Source of the DNA: an uncultured Rhodospirillales bacterium
Lineage (GTDB): Bacteria; Pseudomonadota; Alphaproteobacteria; Reyranellales; Reyranellaceae
Direction: 5' to 3'
Length of the DNA stretch: 45,868 nt
NCBI GenBank assembly: GCA_945957125.1
Contig: CAMFJT010000017.1
Span: 1 to 45,868 of the forward strand
Position numbers and translations under genes: made by a program
The notes under the pieces: generated by a model
What the model saw: only the letters and a program-made list of their open reading frames with translations
What the model was told of the DNA's origin: nothing
The model's database searches: none
Part shown: piece after piece, positions 7,972 to 17,110 of the stretch
How the letters are laid out: each line of letters starts with the position of its first letter
Numbering within the stretch: the first letter of the stretch is position 1

Positions 7972-8916
7972 CTATGCGTTCTCCACCGCCAGCTCGGCGG
8001 CAGCGAGGTCCTCGAGAGCCGTGCCGACCGACTTGAAGAGGGTGATGCTGGCGGTGTCGCCCGGCAAGCGGCCGGTCTGCTCGCCGCGCGCCAGCTCGAA
8101 CAGATCGGCGATCACGTCGTCCTCCTCGATCGTGCCGTTGCGCAGCGGCTGGACGATGTCGCCGCCTTCCTTCAGCGCACCGGGGCGCGTATCGACGTAA
8201 ACGCGCGCGCGCCACACTGCCTTGTCGTCGCTCTCGCGCATTTCGGGCGTGTAGGCTCCCACCAGATCGACATGCTGGCCCTCGCGCAACCAGTCGCCCT
8301 CGACCAGCGGCTCCTTCGACAGCGTGGCGCAGGATACGATGTCGGCCCAGGCGACCGACGCCTCTCGATCGGCGACGGCGCGCACGGCCACCGGCCGGCC
8401 GAGCGCCGGCGGCAGTGTGGCGGAGAGTTCCCGCGCCAGCGCCTCCGCCGCCTCCGGCCGCCGGCCCCAGATCGCCACCTCCCGGATCGGCCGCACCTTG
8501 CAGTGGACGCGGACGAGATGCGGCGCCAGCGAGCCGGCCCCGATCATCAGCAGGCGGGAGGCCGACGTGGATGCGAGATAGCGCGCGGCCAGGCCCGACG
8601 CGCAGGCGGTGCGCCGCCGGGTCAGCATCGTGCCGTCGAGCAGGGCCACGGAGCGCCCGCTGGTCCCCTCCAGCAGCATGTACTGGCCGAGCACCGACGG
8701 CAGCGCGCGCCGTGCGTTGCCGGGAAAGACCGTCACGAGCTTGATGCCGATATGCCGCTCGTTCCACGCCGGCATCAGCAGCAGCGTGCCGTCCGGCAGC
8801 GTGTGGTGGTGGCGCAGCGGCGTCTCGCAGCCGGCCTCGAACATCGCCTTCAGGCGGTCGACCAGCGCCAGATCGTCGAGTGCGGCATCGACCTCGGCGG
8901 CCGACAGGGTTCTCAT
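7972..8916 (-). CDS. Ornithine cyclodeaminase / mu-crystallin family protein
   Basis: 314 aa, normal family length. It has the Rossmann segment RLLMIGAGSLAPHLVRVH near residue 125 and the family motifs GIKLVTVFPGNA, VLGQYMLLEGTSGRSVALLDGT and LVGAYTPEMRESDD. Members include ornithine cyclodeaminase, ketimine reductase and alanine dehydrogenase, all NAD(P)-dependent; the substrate here is not decidable. The start codon overlaps the lapA-type gene stop (ATGA at 8913-8916), so it is the last gene of an ihfB-lapA-cyclodeaminase transcript, which is an unusual companion for these housekeeping genes. Confidence 0.88.
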   Translation of the reverse strand: MRTLSAAEVDAALDDLALVDRLKAMFEAGCETPLRHHHTLPDGTLLLMPAWNERHIGIKLVTVFPGNARRALPSVLGQYMLLEGTSGRSVALLDGTMLTRRRTACASGLAARYLASTSASRLLMIGAGSLAPHLVRVHCKVRPIREVAIWGRRPEAAEALARELSATLPPALGRPVAVRAVADREASVAWADIVSCATLSKEPLVEGDWLREGQHVDLVGAYTPEMRESDDKAVWRARVYVDTRPGALKEGGDIVQPLRNGTIEEDDVIADLFELARGEQTGRLPGDTASITLFKSVGTALEDLAAAELAVENA

Positions 8917-9296
8917 TGCCGGAACGGTTCGGGCGCCACCAACGCGCTCTGGCGCTCGATCGCGCGCTGATCGCGCGAGACAGGCTGGACCGGCGGCGGC
9001 GCGGGCCGGGCGGCGGCGAGCTCCTCGCGCAGACGCGCCACCTCCCGTTCCAGGCGCACGACTTCGTCCTGCCGCTCACGCGACCGGCGGCGATGATGGC
9101 GGCCGGCCCACCAGCCCAACGCCAGCCCGACCAGCACGCCGGCCAACAACAGGGCAATGACCATCAGGTAGAGCGGCAAGATCACGACGTGCGGCAGCGG
9201 CCACAGCGCGAGCTGCACCAGCCCGGTGTTGCTGACCGCGATCAGCACGCCGACCAGCAGGAAGAGCAGGAAGAATGCGCGCGACAGGTACTTCAT
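8913..9296 (-). CDS. lapA: LapA-domain (DUF1049) inner-membrane protein
   Basis: 127 aa. Two hydrophobic helices at about residues 5-25 and 38-62 are separated by a short loop, followed by basic GRHHRRRSRERQ and a coiled-coil stretch (QDEVVRLEREVARLREELAA), then a proline-rich tail. This is the LapA layout (LPS assembly regulation in enterobacteria); in alphaproteobacteria the gene commonly follows ihfB, as here with a 14-base gap. The tail after the coiled coil has no recognisable domain. Confidence 0.85.
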   Translation of the reverse strand: MKYLSRAFFLLFLLVGVLIAVSNTGLVQLALWPLPHVVILPLYLMVIALLLAGVLVGLALGWWAGRHHRRRSRERQDEVVRLEREVARLREELAAARPAPPPVQPVSRDQRAIERQSALVAPEPFRQ

Positions 9297-9310
9297 TCAG
9301 GCCAACCCGG

Positions 9311-9646
9311 CTATTTCGTGCCGTCGGCTTCCGGCTCGGCGGGAACGAGGCCGGCGGCGCGCGCGGCTTCCCGGTTCAGCCGGTCGCGCAGGTCCTTGCC
9401 GGTCTTGAAATAGGGCACGCGCTTGGAGGCGACGGCGACCTGCTCGCCGGTGCGCGGGTTGCGGCCGGTGCGCGGGTCGCGCTTCTTGACCGAGAACGCG
9501 CCGAAGCCGCGCAGCTCGACCCGATCGCCGACCGCCAATGCCTTGGAGATCTCATCGAAGACCGTGGCGACGATACGCTCCACATCCCTTTGATAGAGAT
9601 GAGGATTCTTGGCCGCCAGGCGAGCAATCAGCTCCGACTTGGTCAT
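9311..9646 (-). CDS. ihfB: Integration host factor subunit beta
   Basis: 111 aa from [17 protein letters not shown]. The HU/IHF signature is complete: [31 protein letters not shown] and the DNA-inserting proline arm [12 protein letters not shown]. It pairs with IhfA to bend DNA. It sits downstream of rpsA, the conserved arrangement, but behind an intrinsic terminator, so it probably also has its own promoter in 9647-9698. The C-terminal extension ([20 protein letters not shown]) is alphaproteobacterial in character. Confidence 0.95.
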   Translation of the reverse strand: MTKSELIARLAAKNPHLYQRDVERIVATVFDEISKALAVGDRVELRGFGAFSVKKRDPRTGRNPRTGEQVAVASKRVPYFKTGKDLRDRLNREAARAAGLVPAEPEADGTK

Positions 9647-9699
9647 TGGCGCAACAATAGCGCAATGACCTGCATCCTTCAACTAAGCCCTTGAATCGA

Positions 9700-9731
9700 A
9701 AAGAAAAGGGCCGGTCCTTGCGGACCGGCCC
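9700..9731 (-). terminator. Rho-independent terminator of rpsA
   Basis: GGGCCGGTCC (9708-9717), loop TTGC, GGACCGGCCC (9722-9731). On the minus strand the stem is followed by TTTTCTTT (9707-9700). It lies 26 bases after the rpsA stop. Confidence 0.9.
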
Positions 9732-9756
9732 CCGGGATTCGGTCGCGTCGCGCGAC

Positions 9757-11487
9757 TTACTTGCTCTCTTCCTCTTCCTTGCGCTGCGCGCGGCTGAGCG
9801 CGGCGCCGAGGATGTCGCCCAGGCTGGCGCCGGAGTCGGACGAGCCGAAGTCGGCCATCGCCTTCTTCTCCTCGTCGAGCTCGCGCGCCTTGACCGACAG
9901 CACGACGCGGCGCGAGGCCTTGTCGATGTTGGTGATCTTGGCGTCCAGCTTGTCGCCCACCGCATAGCGATCGGGACGCTGCTCGGAGCGGTCGCGGCTG
10001 AGCTCGGACTTGCGGATGAAGCCCGGGATGCCGTCCTGCACCGTCACGTCGATGCCGTTGTCCTGGATGCCGGCCACGATGACGGTGACGACGTCACCCT
10101 TCTTCGCGACGATGCCGACGTTCTCGAACGGATCGTTGGCGAGCTGCTTGATGCCGAGCGAGATGCGCTCCTTGTCCATGTCGACGTCGAGGACCTTGAC
10201 CTTGACCGGGTCGCCCTTCTTGTAGTCGCGGATCGCCTCGTCGCCGGCCTTGTCCCACGACAGGTCGGACAGATGCACCATGCCGTCGATGTCGCCGGGC
10301 AGGCCGACGAACAGGCCGAACTCGGTGATGTTGCGGACCTCGCCGTCGAGCTCGGTGCCGGCCGGATACTGGTCGGCGAAGCTCTCCCACGGATTGGCCA
10401 TGCACTGCTTGAGGCCGAGCGAGATGCGGCGCTTGGACATGTCGACGTCCAGCACCATCACTTCGACTTCCTGCGAGGTCGAGACGATCTTGCCGGGGTG
10501 CACGTTCTTCTTGGTCCAGCTCATTTCGGAAACGTGGACCAGACCCTCGACGCCCGGCTCCAGTTCGACGAACGCGCCGTAGTCGGTGATATTGGTGACG
10601 CGGCCCTTGAGCTTGAGGCCGACCGGGTACTTGGCACCCGCGCCGTCCCACGGATCGCTCATCAGCTGCTTCATGCCGAGCGAGATGCGCTGCGTCTCGG
10701 GATTGAAGCGGACGACCTGCACCTTGACCTGCTGGCCGATGGTGAGGGCTTCCGACGGATGGTTGATGCGCTTCCAGGCGATGTCGGTGACATGGAGCAG
10801 GCCGTCGACGCCGCCCAGATCCACGAACGCGCCGTAGTCGGTGATGTTCTTGACGACGCCGTCGAGCACCTGGCCCTCCGACAGCGCACCCATCAGGCGC
10901 GTGCGGTCCTCGGCACGGGTCTCTTCCATGACGGCGCGGCGCGACACGACGATGTTGCCGCGGCGACGGTCCATCTTGAGGATGGCGAACTGCTGCGCCT
11001 GCCCCATCAGCGGGCCGACATCGCGCACCGGGCGGACGTCGACCTGGCTGCCCGGCAGGAAGGCCACGGCGCCCGACAGGTCGACCGTGAAGCCGCCCTT
11101 CACGCGGCCGAAGATCGTGCCCATGACACGTTCCTGGTCGGTGAACGCCTTCTCGAGAACGGTCCAGGCCTCTTCGCGGCGAGCCTTGTCGCGCGACAGG
11201 ACGGCCTCGCCCTCCTTGTTCTCCATACGGTCGACGAAGATGTCGACCACGTCGCCTTCCTTCACTTCCGGGGCGGCGCCGCCGTTGGAGAACTCACGCA
11301 GTGCGACGCGGCCCTCGGACTTGAGGCCGACATCCACCACGACGAAATCGTTGGCAATGCGAATGACGCGGCCCTTGACGACCGTGCCTTCGAAGCTCGA
11401 CGAACCGCCCAGCGATTCATCGAGTAGTGCTGCGAACTCGGCGCTTGCGGCGTCGTTCGGGGTACGCAGGGCGCTGCCCTTGGCCAT
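9757..11487 (-). CDS. rpsA: 30S ribosomal protein S1
   Basis: 576 aa with six S1 RNA-binding repeats. The repeated signature is visible as [40 protein letters not shown] and [19 protein letters not shown], with the strand pattern [10 protein letters not shown] / [10 protein letters not shown] / [10 protein letters not shown] after each. It anchors mRNA on the 30S subunit. The Shine-Dalgarno sequence AAGGAGAG lies at about 11492-11499 before ATG 11487. It follows cmk with a 151-base gap, the classic cmk-rpsA-ihfB order, and has its own terminator. The C-terminal tail is rich in acidic and basic residues ([11 protein letters not shown]). Confidence 0.98.
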   Translation of the reverse strand: MAKGSALRTPNDAASAEFAALLDESLGGSSSFEGTVVKGRVIRIANDFVVVDVGLKSEGRVALREFSNGGAAPEVKEGDVVDIFVDRMENKEGEAVLSRDKARREEAWTVLEKAFTDQERVMGTIFGRVKGGFTVDLSGAVAFLPGSQVDVRPVRDVGPLMGQAQQFAILKMDRRRGNIVVSRRAVMEETRAEDRTRLMGALSEGQVLDGVVKNITDYGAFVDLGGVDGLLHVTDIAWKRINHPSEALTIGQQVKVQVVRFNPETQRISLGMKQLMSDPWDGAGAKYPVGLKLKGRVTNITDYGAFVELEPGVEGLVHVSEMSWTKKNVHPGKIVSTSQEVEVMVLDVDMSKRRISLGLKQCMANPWESFADQYPAGTELDGEVRNITEFGLFVGLPGDIDGMVHLSDLSWDKAGDEAIRDYKKGDPVKVKVLDVDMDKERISLGIKQLANDPFENVGIVAKKGDVVTVIVAGIQDNGIDVTVQDGIPGFIRKSELSRDRSEQRPDRYAVGDKLDAKITNIDKASRRVVLSVKARELDEEKKAMADFGSSDSGASLGDILGAALSRAQRKEEEESK

Positions 11488-11638
11488 TCAAACTCTCCTT
11501 CATCGATCCCGGGCGAAACGCTGCCGCCCGTCGGCCAACCGGTTAAGTCCGGCGGATCCACTGCCTTGAAACACCGGCGCAGGGACGACACGTCCCGGCG
11601 CAGTCGCCGCTGGAAGTCTTCGATCCGCCGGCGGCGAC

Positions 11639-12271
11639 TTACGGCCCGGAGGATCGAAAGCCCTTGCGCTCGATGAACGCCAAAGCCGCGGCGAAGGCCG
11701 CGTCGGCATCCATGTCGCTGGTATCGAGGTGGTAAGCATCGGGTGCGGCAATGAGTGGTGCTGCCGCCCGTTCGCTGTCGCGACGGTCCCGCTCCGCCAT
11801 CTCGGCAAGAACGCGCGGTCTTATAGTGTCCACCCCGCGCGCCCGCAACTCCCGATACCGCCTGTCGGCGCGAACCTCGGTCGAGGCGGTGACGAAGATC
11901 TTCACCGGGGCGTCGGGGCAGATGACGGTGCCGATGTCGCGCCCGTCGAGCACCGCGCCCGCCGCCTGAGATGAGAATTCCTTCTGGAATTTCAGAAGGT
12001 TGGCTCTGACCTCGGGGATCGCGCCGACCTTCGAGGCCTGCTGTCCGGCCTCGTCGCCGCGCAAGGCGGGATCGCCCAGGTCACCCGCCCCCAGCCCAGC
12101 CGCGACCTCGGCCGGCGCCTCGCCGGTCTGCAGGGAACGCCAGCCGACCGCCCGATAGAGCAGCCCGGTATCGAGATGGGGCAGCCCGAAATGGGCAGCG
12201 AGCCGCTTGGCGATCGTGCCCTTGCCCGACGCCGCCGGCCCATCGACCGCAATGACGAGACGCGCCGTCAT
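11639..12271 (-). CDS. cmk: Cytidylate kinase
   Basis: 210 aa. The P-loop is VIAVDGPAASGKGTIAKRLA at the N terminus. The family motif LDTGLLYRAVGW, the substrate-binding LDGRDIGTVICPDAPVKIFV and the lid region RADRRYRELRARG are all present. It phosphorylates CMP/dCMP. The gene lies 73 bases after aroA, separated by a perfect 23-bp palindrome, and precedes rpsA; aroA-cmk-rpsA is a widely conserved order. Confidence 0.96.
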   Translation of the reverse strand: MTARLVIAVDGPAASGKGTIAKRLAAHFGLPHLDTGLLYRAVGWRSLQTGEAPAEVAAGLGAGDLGDPALRGDEAGQQASKVGAIPEVRANLLKFQKEFSSQAAGAVLDGRDIGTVICPDAPVKIFVTASTEVRADRRYRELRARGVDTIRPRVLAEMAERDRRDSERAAAPLIAAPDAYHLDTSDMDADAAFAAALAFIERKGFRSSGP

Positions 12272-12275
12272 CGCT

Positions 12276-12334
12276 GGGACCGCGCCACTCCGTGGCGCTC
12301 GAGATCATGAGGCGCCACGGAGTGGCGCGGTCCC
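12276..12334. repeat. Perfect 23-bp inverted repeat (REP-like) between aroA and cmk
   Basis: Arms 12276-12298 (GGGACCGCGCCACTCCGTGG then CGC) and 12312-12334 are exact reverse complements around a 13-base loop TCGAGATCATGAG. It lies in the 73-base aroA-cmk gap. There is no T-run, so it is not a normal terminator. The apex CTCGAGATCATGAG matches 12 of 14 bases of the apex at 7928-7941, and both elements share the ACCGCG and CCGGCA flanks although the stems differ. Confidence 0.85.
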
Positions 12335-12344
12335 GGCACAAGAC

Positions 12345-13691
12345 TCATGAACCCGCCTCGATCCTCGCCCCGAGGCCGTTCATCAGGGCGGCGAAGCCGG
12401 GGAACGAGGTGTCGATCGGCGCGCCGTCGTCGACGGCGACAGGCTCGCGCGCGGCCAGCCCGAGCACCAGGAAGGACATGGCGATGCGATGGTCGAGATG
12501 CGTCTCGACCAGCCCGCCGCCCGCCGGCGCCTTGCCGTCGCCGTGCACGATCAGGAAATCGGCGCCCTTCTCGTGCCGCACGCCGTTGGCGGCGAGGCCG
12601 GCGGCGACGCTCGCCAGCCGGTCGCTCTCCTTGGCGCGCAGCTCGGCCAGGCCGAGCAGGCGCGTCGTGCCCTCGGCGCAGGCCGCTGCCACGGCGAGGA
12701 TCGGATACTCGTCGATCATCGTCGGGGCGCGCTCGGGCGGCACGTCGACGCCCTTCAGCGCGCCGCCGCGCACATGCAGGTCGGCGACCGGCTCGCCGCC
12801 GATCTCGCGCGGGTTCTCGAAGGCAATGTCGGCACCCATCTCCTGCAGCGTCGTGAACAGGCCGGTGCGCAGCGGGTTCACACCGACAGCCTCGACCAGC
12901 ACGTCGCTGCCCGGCTTCACGCAGGCGGCGACCACGGCGAAGGCGGCCGACGAAGGGTCGCCCGGCACGACGATGTCGCGCGCCCGAAGCTCCGGCCAGC
13001 CGACCACCGTGATGCGCTTGCCGCGCCCGCTTTCTCCCGCACAAACCCGCACTTCCGCACCGAAATGACACAGCATGCGCTCGGTGTGATCGCGCGTCGC
13101 CTCGGGCTCGACCACCGTCGTCTCGCCCGCCGTGTTGAGGCCGGCGAGCAGGATGGCGCTCTTCACCTGGGCCGAGGCGACCGGCAGCGTGTACTCGATC
13201 GGCACCATCTCGTCGGTGCCGACGATGGCCAGCGGCAGGCGGCCGCCCGCGCGCGACTCGAAGCGGGCGCCCATGCGCCCGAGCGGCTCCATCACGCGCT
13301 GCATCGGCCGCCGCCGCAGCGAGCCGTCGCCGGTCATGAAGGAGGTGAAGCGATGGCTGGCCAGGATGCCGGCGAGCAACCGGGCGGACGTGCCCGAGTT
13401 GCCGAGGTCCAGCATGTCGGCGGGCTCGCGGCCGCCACCGACGCCGAAGCCGTGCACCCGCCAGACTCCGTCCTGCTCGACGACCTGCGCACCGAGCGCC
13501 CGCACCGCGGCGGCGGTGCGCAGCACGTCCTCGCCGGTCAGCAGGCCGGTGACGGTGGTCTCCCCCAGCGCCATCGAACCGAACATCAGCGCGCGATGCG
13601 ATATCGACTTGTCGCCCGGGACGCGCACCTTCCCCTCCAGCCGCGCAACGGGATGGGCGATCAGCCTGGGCGGGGCGGCGGAGAGGGACAA
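12345..13691 (-). CDS. aroA: 3-phosphoshikimate 1-carboxyvinyltransferase (EPSP synthase)
   Basis: 448 aa. It catalyses the EPSP step of aromatic amino-acid synthesis. Hallmarks are [19 protein letters not shown] near the N terminus, [37 protein letters not shown], and a late acidic catalytic region [18 protein letters not shown] plus [16 protein letters not shown]. The start codon is TTG 13691, supported by GGGAG five bases upstream. It diverges from the FYDLN-acid gene and is followed by the palindrome and cmk. Confidence 0.96.
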   Translation of the reverse strand: MSLSAAPPRLIAHPVARLEGKVRVPGDKSISHRALMFGSMALGETTVTGLLTGEDVLRTAAAVRALGAQVVEQDGVWRVHGFGVGGGREPADMLDLGNSGTSARLLAGILASHRFTSFMTGDGSLRRRPMQRVMEPLGRMGARFESRAGGRLPLAIVGTDEMVPIEYTLPVASAQVKSAILLAGLNTAGETTVVEPEATRDHTERMLCHFGAEVRVCAGESGRGKRITVVGWPELRARDIVVPGDPSSAAFAVVAACVKPGSDVLVEAVGVNPLRTGLFTTLQEMGADIAFENPREIGGEPVADLHVRGGALKGVDVPPERAPTMIDEYPILAVAAACAEGTTRLLGLAELRAKESDRLASVAAGLAANGVRHEKGADFLIVHGDGKAPAGGGLVETHLDHRIAMSFLVLGLAAREPVAVDDGAPIDTSFPGFAALMNGLGARIEAGS

Positions 13692-13742
13692 CGAAACTCC
13701 CGAAAGCGGCGCGCCGCCCTCCTACCATGTCCGAATTTGCTT

Positions 13743-13771
13743 TTGACAGGGTGAAAGACGCGTGACATACG
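13743..13771 (+). promoter_or_regulatory. Promoter of the TIGR02300 gene
   Basis: TTGACA (13743-13748), 17-base spacer, CATACG (13766-13771). The -35 is a perfect consensus. The predicted start near 13778 leaves a leader of about 47 bases before GTG 13825, which argues against the earlier in-frame GTG at 13762. Confidence 0.6.
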
Positions 13772-13824
13772 CGCTCCCTCGCGGCTGTACGGCCCTTCGC
13801 AGCGGAATTTTCCGGGAGAACCAC

Positions 13825-14184
13825 GTGGTCAAGGCGTCCTGGGGCACCAAGCGCACCTGCCAGAATTGCGCAGCGCGCTTCTACGACCTGAACAAGAGTC
13901 CGATCAAATGCCCGAAGTGCGGCCGGGAGCATGACCGGGAGGACTTCGTGAAGGTGCGGCGCGGCCGCGCCTCCGCGGCGGCGACGGCCGCCACGGCGGC
14001 AGCGGCGGCAGCCGCCAAGCTCGCGCTGGCCAAGAACAAGAAGGTGGAGGACGGCGCGATGGACGACGAGGCCGCCGACCTGGAGGCCGACGACGACGCG
14101 CTGGAGGACACCGACGATCTGGCCGACGAGGCCGAGGACATCGAGGTCGAGGTCGAGGACGACAAGGGCGAGGGCGACCGCTAG
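13825..14184 (+). CDS. TIGR02300 family protein (FYDLN acid domain)
   Basis: 119 aa from GTG 13825 (preceded by GGGAGA at 13814-13819). The start KASWGTKRTCQNCAARFYDL and NKSPIKCPKCGREH shows two CxxC pairs able to bind zinc plus the FYDLN motif that names the family. The middle is alanine-rich, and the C-terminal 45 residues are almost all D/E (DDEAADLEADDDALED). This family is nearly confined to alphaproteobacteria and its function is unknown. It sits next to aroA in many of them. The acidic tail suggests interaction with basic partners such as nucleic-acid-binding proteins (inference). Confidence 0.9.
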   Translation: MVKASWGTKRTCQNCAARFYDLNKSPIKCPKCGREHDREDFVKVRRGRASAAATAATAAAAAAAKLALAKNKKVEDGAMDDEAADLEADDDALEDTDDLADEAEDIEVEVEDDKGEGDR

Positions 14185-14247
14185 AGCGGGAACAGTTGCA
14201 AGCCGGCGGATCGCGAACTATACCTCGCGCCGCCAGCATCGAGTTTC

Positions 14248-14323
<76 letters not shown>

Positions 14324-14330
14324 AACATCG

Positions 14331-14366
14331 AGGGCCTAGCAGGAAGCTGCTAGGCCCTTTGTTTTT
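14331..14366 (+). terminator. Rho-independent terminator after tRNA-Ala
   Basis: AGGGCCTAGCAG (14331-14342), loop GAAG, CTGCTAGGCCCT (14347-14358), then TTGTTTTT. It is a perfect 12-bp stem with a U-rich tail. Confidence 0.93.
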
Positions 14367-14431
14367 GCGCCGGCTTCACCCGCACCCGCCAAGACCGCAT
14401 TCAGGCGCCCGTAAGCTGCGCCTGCGAGATA

Positions 14432-14833
14432 TTGGAGGGAATTCAAGAGGAATCGGGATTGCCCCTCCGTCAGATCGATCGGCATGTCGGCTTGCGCCTG
14501 CGTCAGCGCCGCATGGCGCGCGGTATCACCCAGGCTGATCTCGCCAAGGCGGTGGGACTGACCTTTCAGCAGATCCAGAAGTACGAGAGCGGCGCCAACC
14601 AGCTCGTCAGCAGCCGGATGTACGAGATCGCCGACGCGCTCGACGTCCCGGTGGCGTTCTTCTTCGAGGGCCTGGCGCACCGCCAGCGGCGCGGCGCGGC
14701 CAACGTCGCGCCTATCGATCTCCTCGCTACTGCCGAGGCCCAACGGCTCGTCCTGGCCTATTGGAAGATCGACAGAAGCAACACCCGCAAGCACGTGCGC
14801 GATCTCATCCAGTCCCTGTCCGACGCGCGCTGA
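14432..14833 (+). CDS. XRE-family helix-turn-helix regulator
   Basis: 133 aa from TTG 14432; TTG 14459, with AAGAGG eight bases upstream, is an equally good start and gives 124 aa. The HTH is unmistakable: VGLRLRQRRMARGITQADLA then KAVGLTFQQIQKYESGANQL and SSRMYEIADALDVPVAFFFE, the form common in alphaproteobacterial Cro/CI-type regulators. The C-terminal third (about residues 85-133) lacks a ligand domain. It lies in single-gene context after the tRNA terminator and converges with a lipoprotein gene. Targets are unknown. Confidence 0.87.
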   Translation: MEGIQEESGLPLRQIDRHVGLRLRQRRMARGITQADLAKAVGLTFQQIQKYESGANQLVSSRMYEIADALDVPVAFFFEGLAHRQRRGAANVAPIDLLATAEAQRLVLAYWKIDRSNTRKHVRDLIQSLSDAR

Positions 14834-14841
14834 TCGTCCGT

Positions 14842-15417
14842 TCAGAAGCGCGGATAGGCGGGAAAGCTGCGTCGATTGACCATCGGCGAGTCGGTGAAAA
14901 GGACCAGGAAGAGTTCCGAAAACAGCCGGCCGACCCGCGGATCGTCCGGGCCCGTAGCCGGCGTCCACGCAGTCGATTGGGACAGCGCGAGATCGTTGCG
15001 GCAGTAGACGGCGAACACCGCGAAGCGGCCGGCCGCGTCGACCGGCGCGGGCCGGTGGCGCACCTCCCCGGCACAGACGCGCTGGGCGGTGAGGTCGATG
15101 GCCGAATCGAAGACCAGCACCAGGCGATAGTCCGGCCGCGGCAGCTCCGCCGGAATCTCGTCGGTAAAGGTCAGCCGCGGCCGAGGCCGGTTGGCCTGCA
15201 TCACCGGCAGCAGCCGGCGCCGCGATTCCTCGGGCGACAGCGCCGGAAACGGATTGCCTTCGAAGAGCACGCGGAAGGTCCGGCCGTTGGTCGCGGCATA
15301 GAACTCGCTGAAATCGTACTGTGGCGCGTAGTCCGTCCCGCCGATGCTGCCCGCCGGCGCCGCGCACGCGGCCAGCAGCAGGGAGACGGCCGATACGACG
15401 AAAAGGCGATGGATCAC
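14842..15417 (-). CDS. Putative lipoprotein of unknown function
   Basis: 191 aa from GTG 15417. The lipobox signal peptide reads MIHRLFVVSAVSLLLAAC, with cysteine 18 as the lipidation site. The mature part has no family I can name; it contains FRVLFEGNPFPALSPEESRR and DYRLVLVFDSAIDLTAQRVC, and a later single cysteine (YCRN). Likely an envelope lipoprotein. It converges with the XRE gene eight bases away, and no partner is evident. Confidence 0.75.
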   Translation of the reverse strand: MIHRLFVVSAVSLLLAACAAPAGSIGGTDYAPQYDFSEFYAATNGRTFRVLFEGNPFPALSPEESRRRLLPVMQANRPRPRLTFTDEIPAELPRPDYRLVLVFDSAIDLTAQRVCAGEVRHRPAPVDAAGRFAVFAVYCRNDLALSQSTAWTPATGPDDPRVGRLFSELFLVLFTDSPMVNRRSFPAYPRF

Positions 15418-15448
15418 GCCGTGAGGCTCGCGAGCGGCGACCGCTTCG

Positions 15449-15643
15449 TCAAGTGCTCATGCCCCGCTGCCTGCGATCGCGCCGCGCGCCTCTGAGGTCC
15501 GAGTTCGGGCTGCCGGGCAGAGCGGCGTCGTTCTTGCGCGGGCCGGGTTCGCTGTCCGGACGCCGCTGGGGCGGATCGATGCTCGCGCCCGGATTGAGGC
15601 GCTCGTACTCGTGGTCGGTTACCTTGTCGGAAGGACGGGGCAT
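15449..15643 (-). CDS. Small hypothetical protein
   Basis: 64 aa starting MPRPSDKVTDHEYERLNPGA, with GGAGAA seven bases before ATG 15643. It is hydrophilic, proline- and arginine-rich (DPPQRRPDSEPGPRKND), probably disordered, with no signal peptide. No family recognised. The ribosome site and non-shadow position (no gene opposite) are the support. It diverges from the cupin gene. Confidence 0.5.
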   Translation of the reverse strand: MPRPSDKVTDHEYERLNPGASIDPPQRRPDSEPGPRKNDAALPGSPNSDLRGARRDRRQRGMST

Positions 15644-15750
15644 GACGTTCTCCGGAATTCCTCAGGAACAACGGCCCCCGCGTCGATTTCGTTGCCGCCG
15701 CCCCGGCATCCTGTACCGTCGTCCCGGCGCACACAGCGACAGGAGCCACG

Positions 15751-16278
15751 ATGACCCCGATGCAGCCGCGCGAGCCTCTGGTCTATCGCTTCGCGGACGA
15801 CGGCACGACTCCCAACAACGCCAGCCTGCCTCTCGTGCTCTATCGCGACGTCGTCGGGATGGCGCGCGGACGCGACCCCGCGGCGGCGTTCGAGACGTTG
15901 TTCGCCACGCACGGCTGGGCTGGTTCCTGGCGCAACGGCATCCACGGCTTCCTGCATTTCCACGCGGCCACGCACGAGGTGCTGGGAATCGCGCGCGGCC
16001 GGGCGCTGGTCCAGTTCGGAGGCGACGGAGGCCGCGATATCGAGGTCGAGGCAGGCGACGTGGCGATCCTGCCTGCCGGCACCGGCCATCGCCGCCTGTC
16101 GGCGAGCGACGATCTTCTGGTCGTCGGCGCGTATCCGTCCGCCGGCCCCTACGACCAGTGGCGCCCCGGCGAGATCGGCCATCGCGACGCACTCGCGCGC
16201 ATCGCCCGAGTGCCGGCGCCAGCGCAGGACCCGGTCTATGGCCGCGACGGACCGCTGACCCGGTTGTGGCCCCGTTGA
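15751..16278 (+). CDS. Cupin-domain protein (YjlB-like)
   Basis: 175 aa with ACAGGAG 5-11 bases before the ATG. A single cupin barrel: NGIHGFLHFHAATHEVLGIA (motif 1 with histidines and glutamate), GGRDIEVEAGDVAILPAGTG and HRRLSASDDLLVVGAYPS (motif 2). The layout matches the YjlB family; the substrate is unknown. The C terminus DPVYGRDGPLTRLWPR is typical of that family. It stands alone between divergent and convergent neighbours. Confidence 0.85.
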   Translation: MTPMQPREPLVYRFADDGTTPNNASLPLVLYRDVVGMARGRDPAAAFETLFATHGWAGSWRNGIHGFLHFHAATHEVLGIARGRALVQFGGDGGRDIEVEAGDVAILPAGTGHRRLSASDDLLVVGAYPSAGPYDQWRPGEIGHRDALARIARVPAPAQDPVYGRDGPLTRLWPR

Positions 16279-16279
16279 C

Positions 16280-16999
16280 CTATTGCGGCGCCTCGCCCCG
16301 CGCGAGTGCGAGCTCGCGCCGGGCTCGCCGGATCGCCGGCTCTTCCATGTCGATCCGTTCGGCTTCGTTGAGAGCGCTGTTGGCCGCGGCGAAGTCCCGT
16401 CGGGCAATCGCCGCGCGCATGCGGGCAAGAGCATCGGCGATGCGGGCCTCGCGCTGCGCGGCCTCGTCCTGCGCGGCCTTCAGCGAGGCCCGCAGCGCGG
16501 CGATCTGCGGGGCTTCGGGCTTCAAGCGAGCCGCTTCCGACAGCTCTGCCTCCGCGGTCGCGCGGTCGTCGTGGTCGACGGCCAGCCGCGCCCGTTCGAG
16601 ATGGCGGGCGAGCTGGCCTTCCGGAGTCTCGAGGCGGGCAAGCTCGTCGCGCGCCACGGCGGTCTCGGCAAGCCCGGGCGCGGCCTTGTCCGCCCGGGCG
16701 AGGGTGGCCTTCGCGGCGGCGTAGTTGCCCGCCGCGGCCTGACGTCGGGCAGCGCCGACCAGCGCCACCGCCTCGTCCCGCTTCAGCCCGTTGACGACGA
16801 CGATCTCGTCGCCCGGCGTTACTTGTGGCGACGTTGCCTGCGACCGCGTCGCATTGGGAGCGGCCTGCTGCTGGGGCGCCGACGCGGTCGACGGATCGGC
16901 ACGGTCTTCGAGGACGAGCAACCCCGCGGCTGCGATGACGATCACCGCCGCCGCCCCATAGAAGACTTGCCGTCTCCTCGTCTTGCCGACGTCACGCAT
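16280..16999 (-). CDS. Membrane-anchored helical-repeat protein of unknown function
   Basis: 239 aa. A basic start (MRDVGKTRRR) and one transmembrane helix at about residues 13-30 (FYGAAAVIVIAAAGLLVL) are followed by a Gln/Ala/Ser/Thr-rich linker and then alanine-rich helices resembling TPR units (AAAGNYAAAKATLARADKAA; RARLAVDHDDRATAEAELSE; RRDFAAANSALNEAERID). Probably periplasmic with an N-terminal anchor and a protein-binding role; that is inference from helical repeats. It converges with the cupin gene one base away. Confidence 0.72.
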   Translation of the reverse strand: MRDVGKTRRRQVFYGAAAVIVIAAAGLLVLEDRADPSTASAPQQQAAPNATRSQATSPQVTPGDEIVVVNGLKRDEAVALVGAARRQAAAGNYAAAKATLARADKAAPGLAETAVARDELARLETPEGQLARHLERARLAVDHDDRATAEAELSEAARLKPEAPQIAALRASLKAAQDEAAQREARIADALARMRAAIARRDFAAANSALNEAERIDMEEPAIRRARRELALARGEAPQ

Positions 17000-17110
17000 C
17001 GCAGCCCCAACGCGCTATGACGAAGGCGGTTGCAAGAAACGGATCTTCCCCCTCTGCATCTTCGACCGCGGCAATACACATAGCGAGCAGGCGAGTGCCC
17101 TTTCAGCGGC

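Noticed and set aside
9691-11427. Plus-strand 578-codon open frame opposite rpsA
   Set aside because: Antisense shadow of S1; repeats in it mirror the S1 repeats and it crosses the rpsA terminator.
13762-13824. Upstream GTG start for the TIGR02300 gene
   Set aside because: It lies within the predicted -10 region; the added residues lack similarity, and GTG 13825 has a good ribosome site.
12268-13932. Minus-strand 554-codon frame overlapping aroA
   Set aside because: Out-of-frame shadow of aroA, Arg/Ala-rich; aroA itself has all EPSP synthase motifs in another frame.
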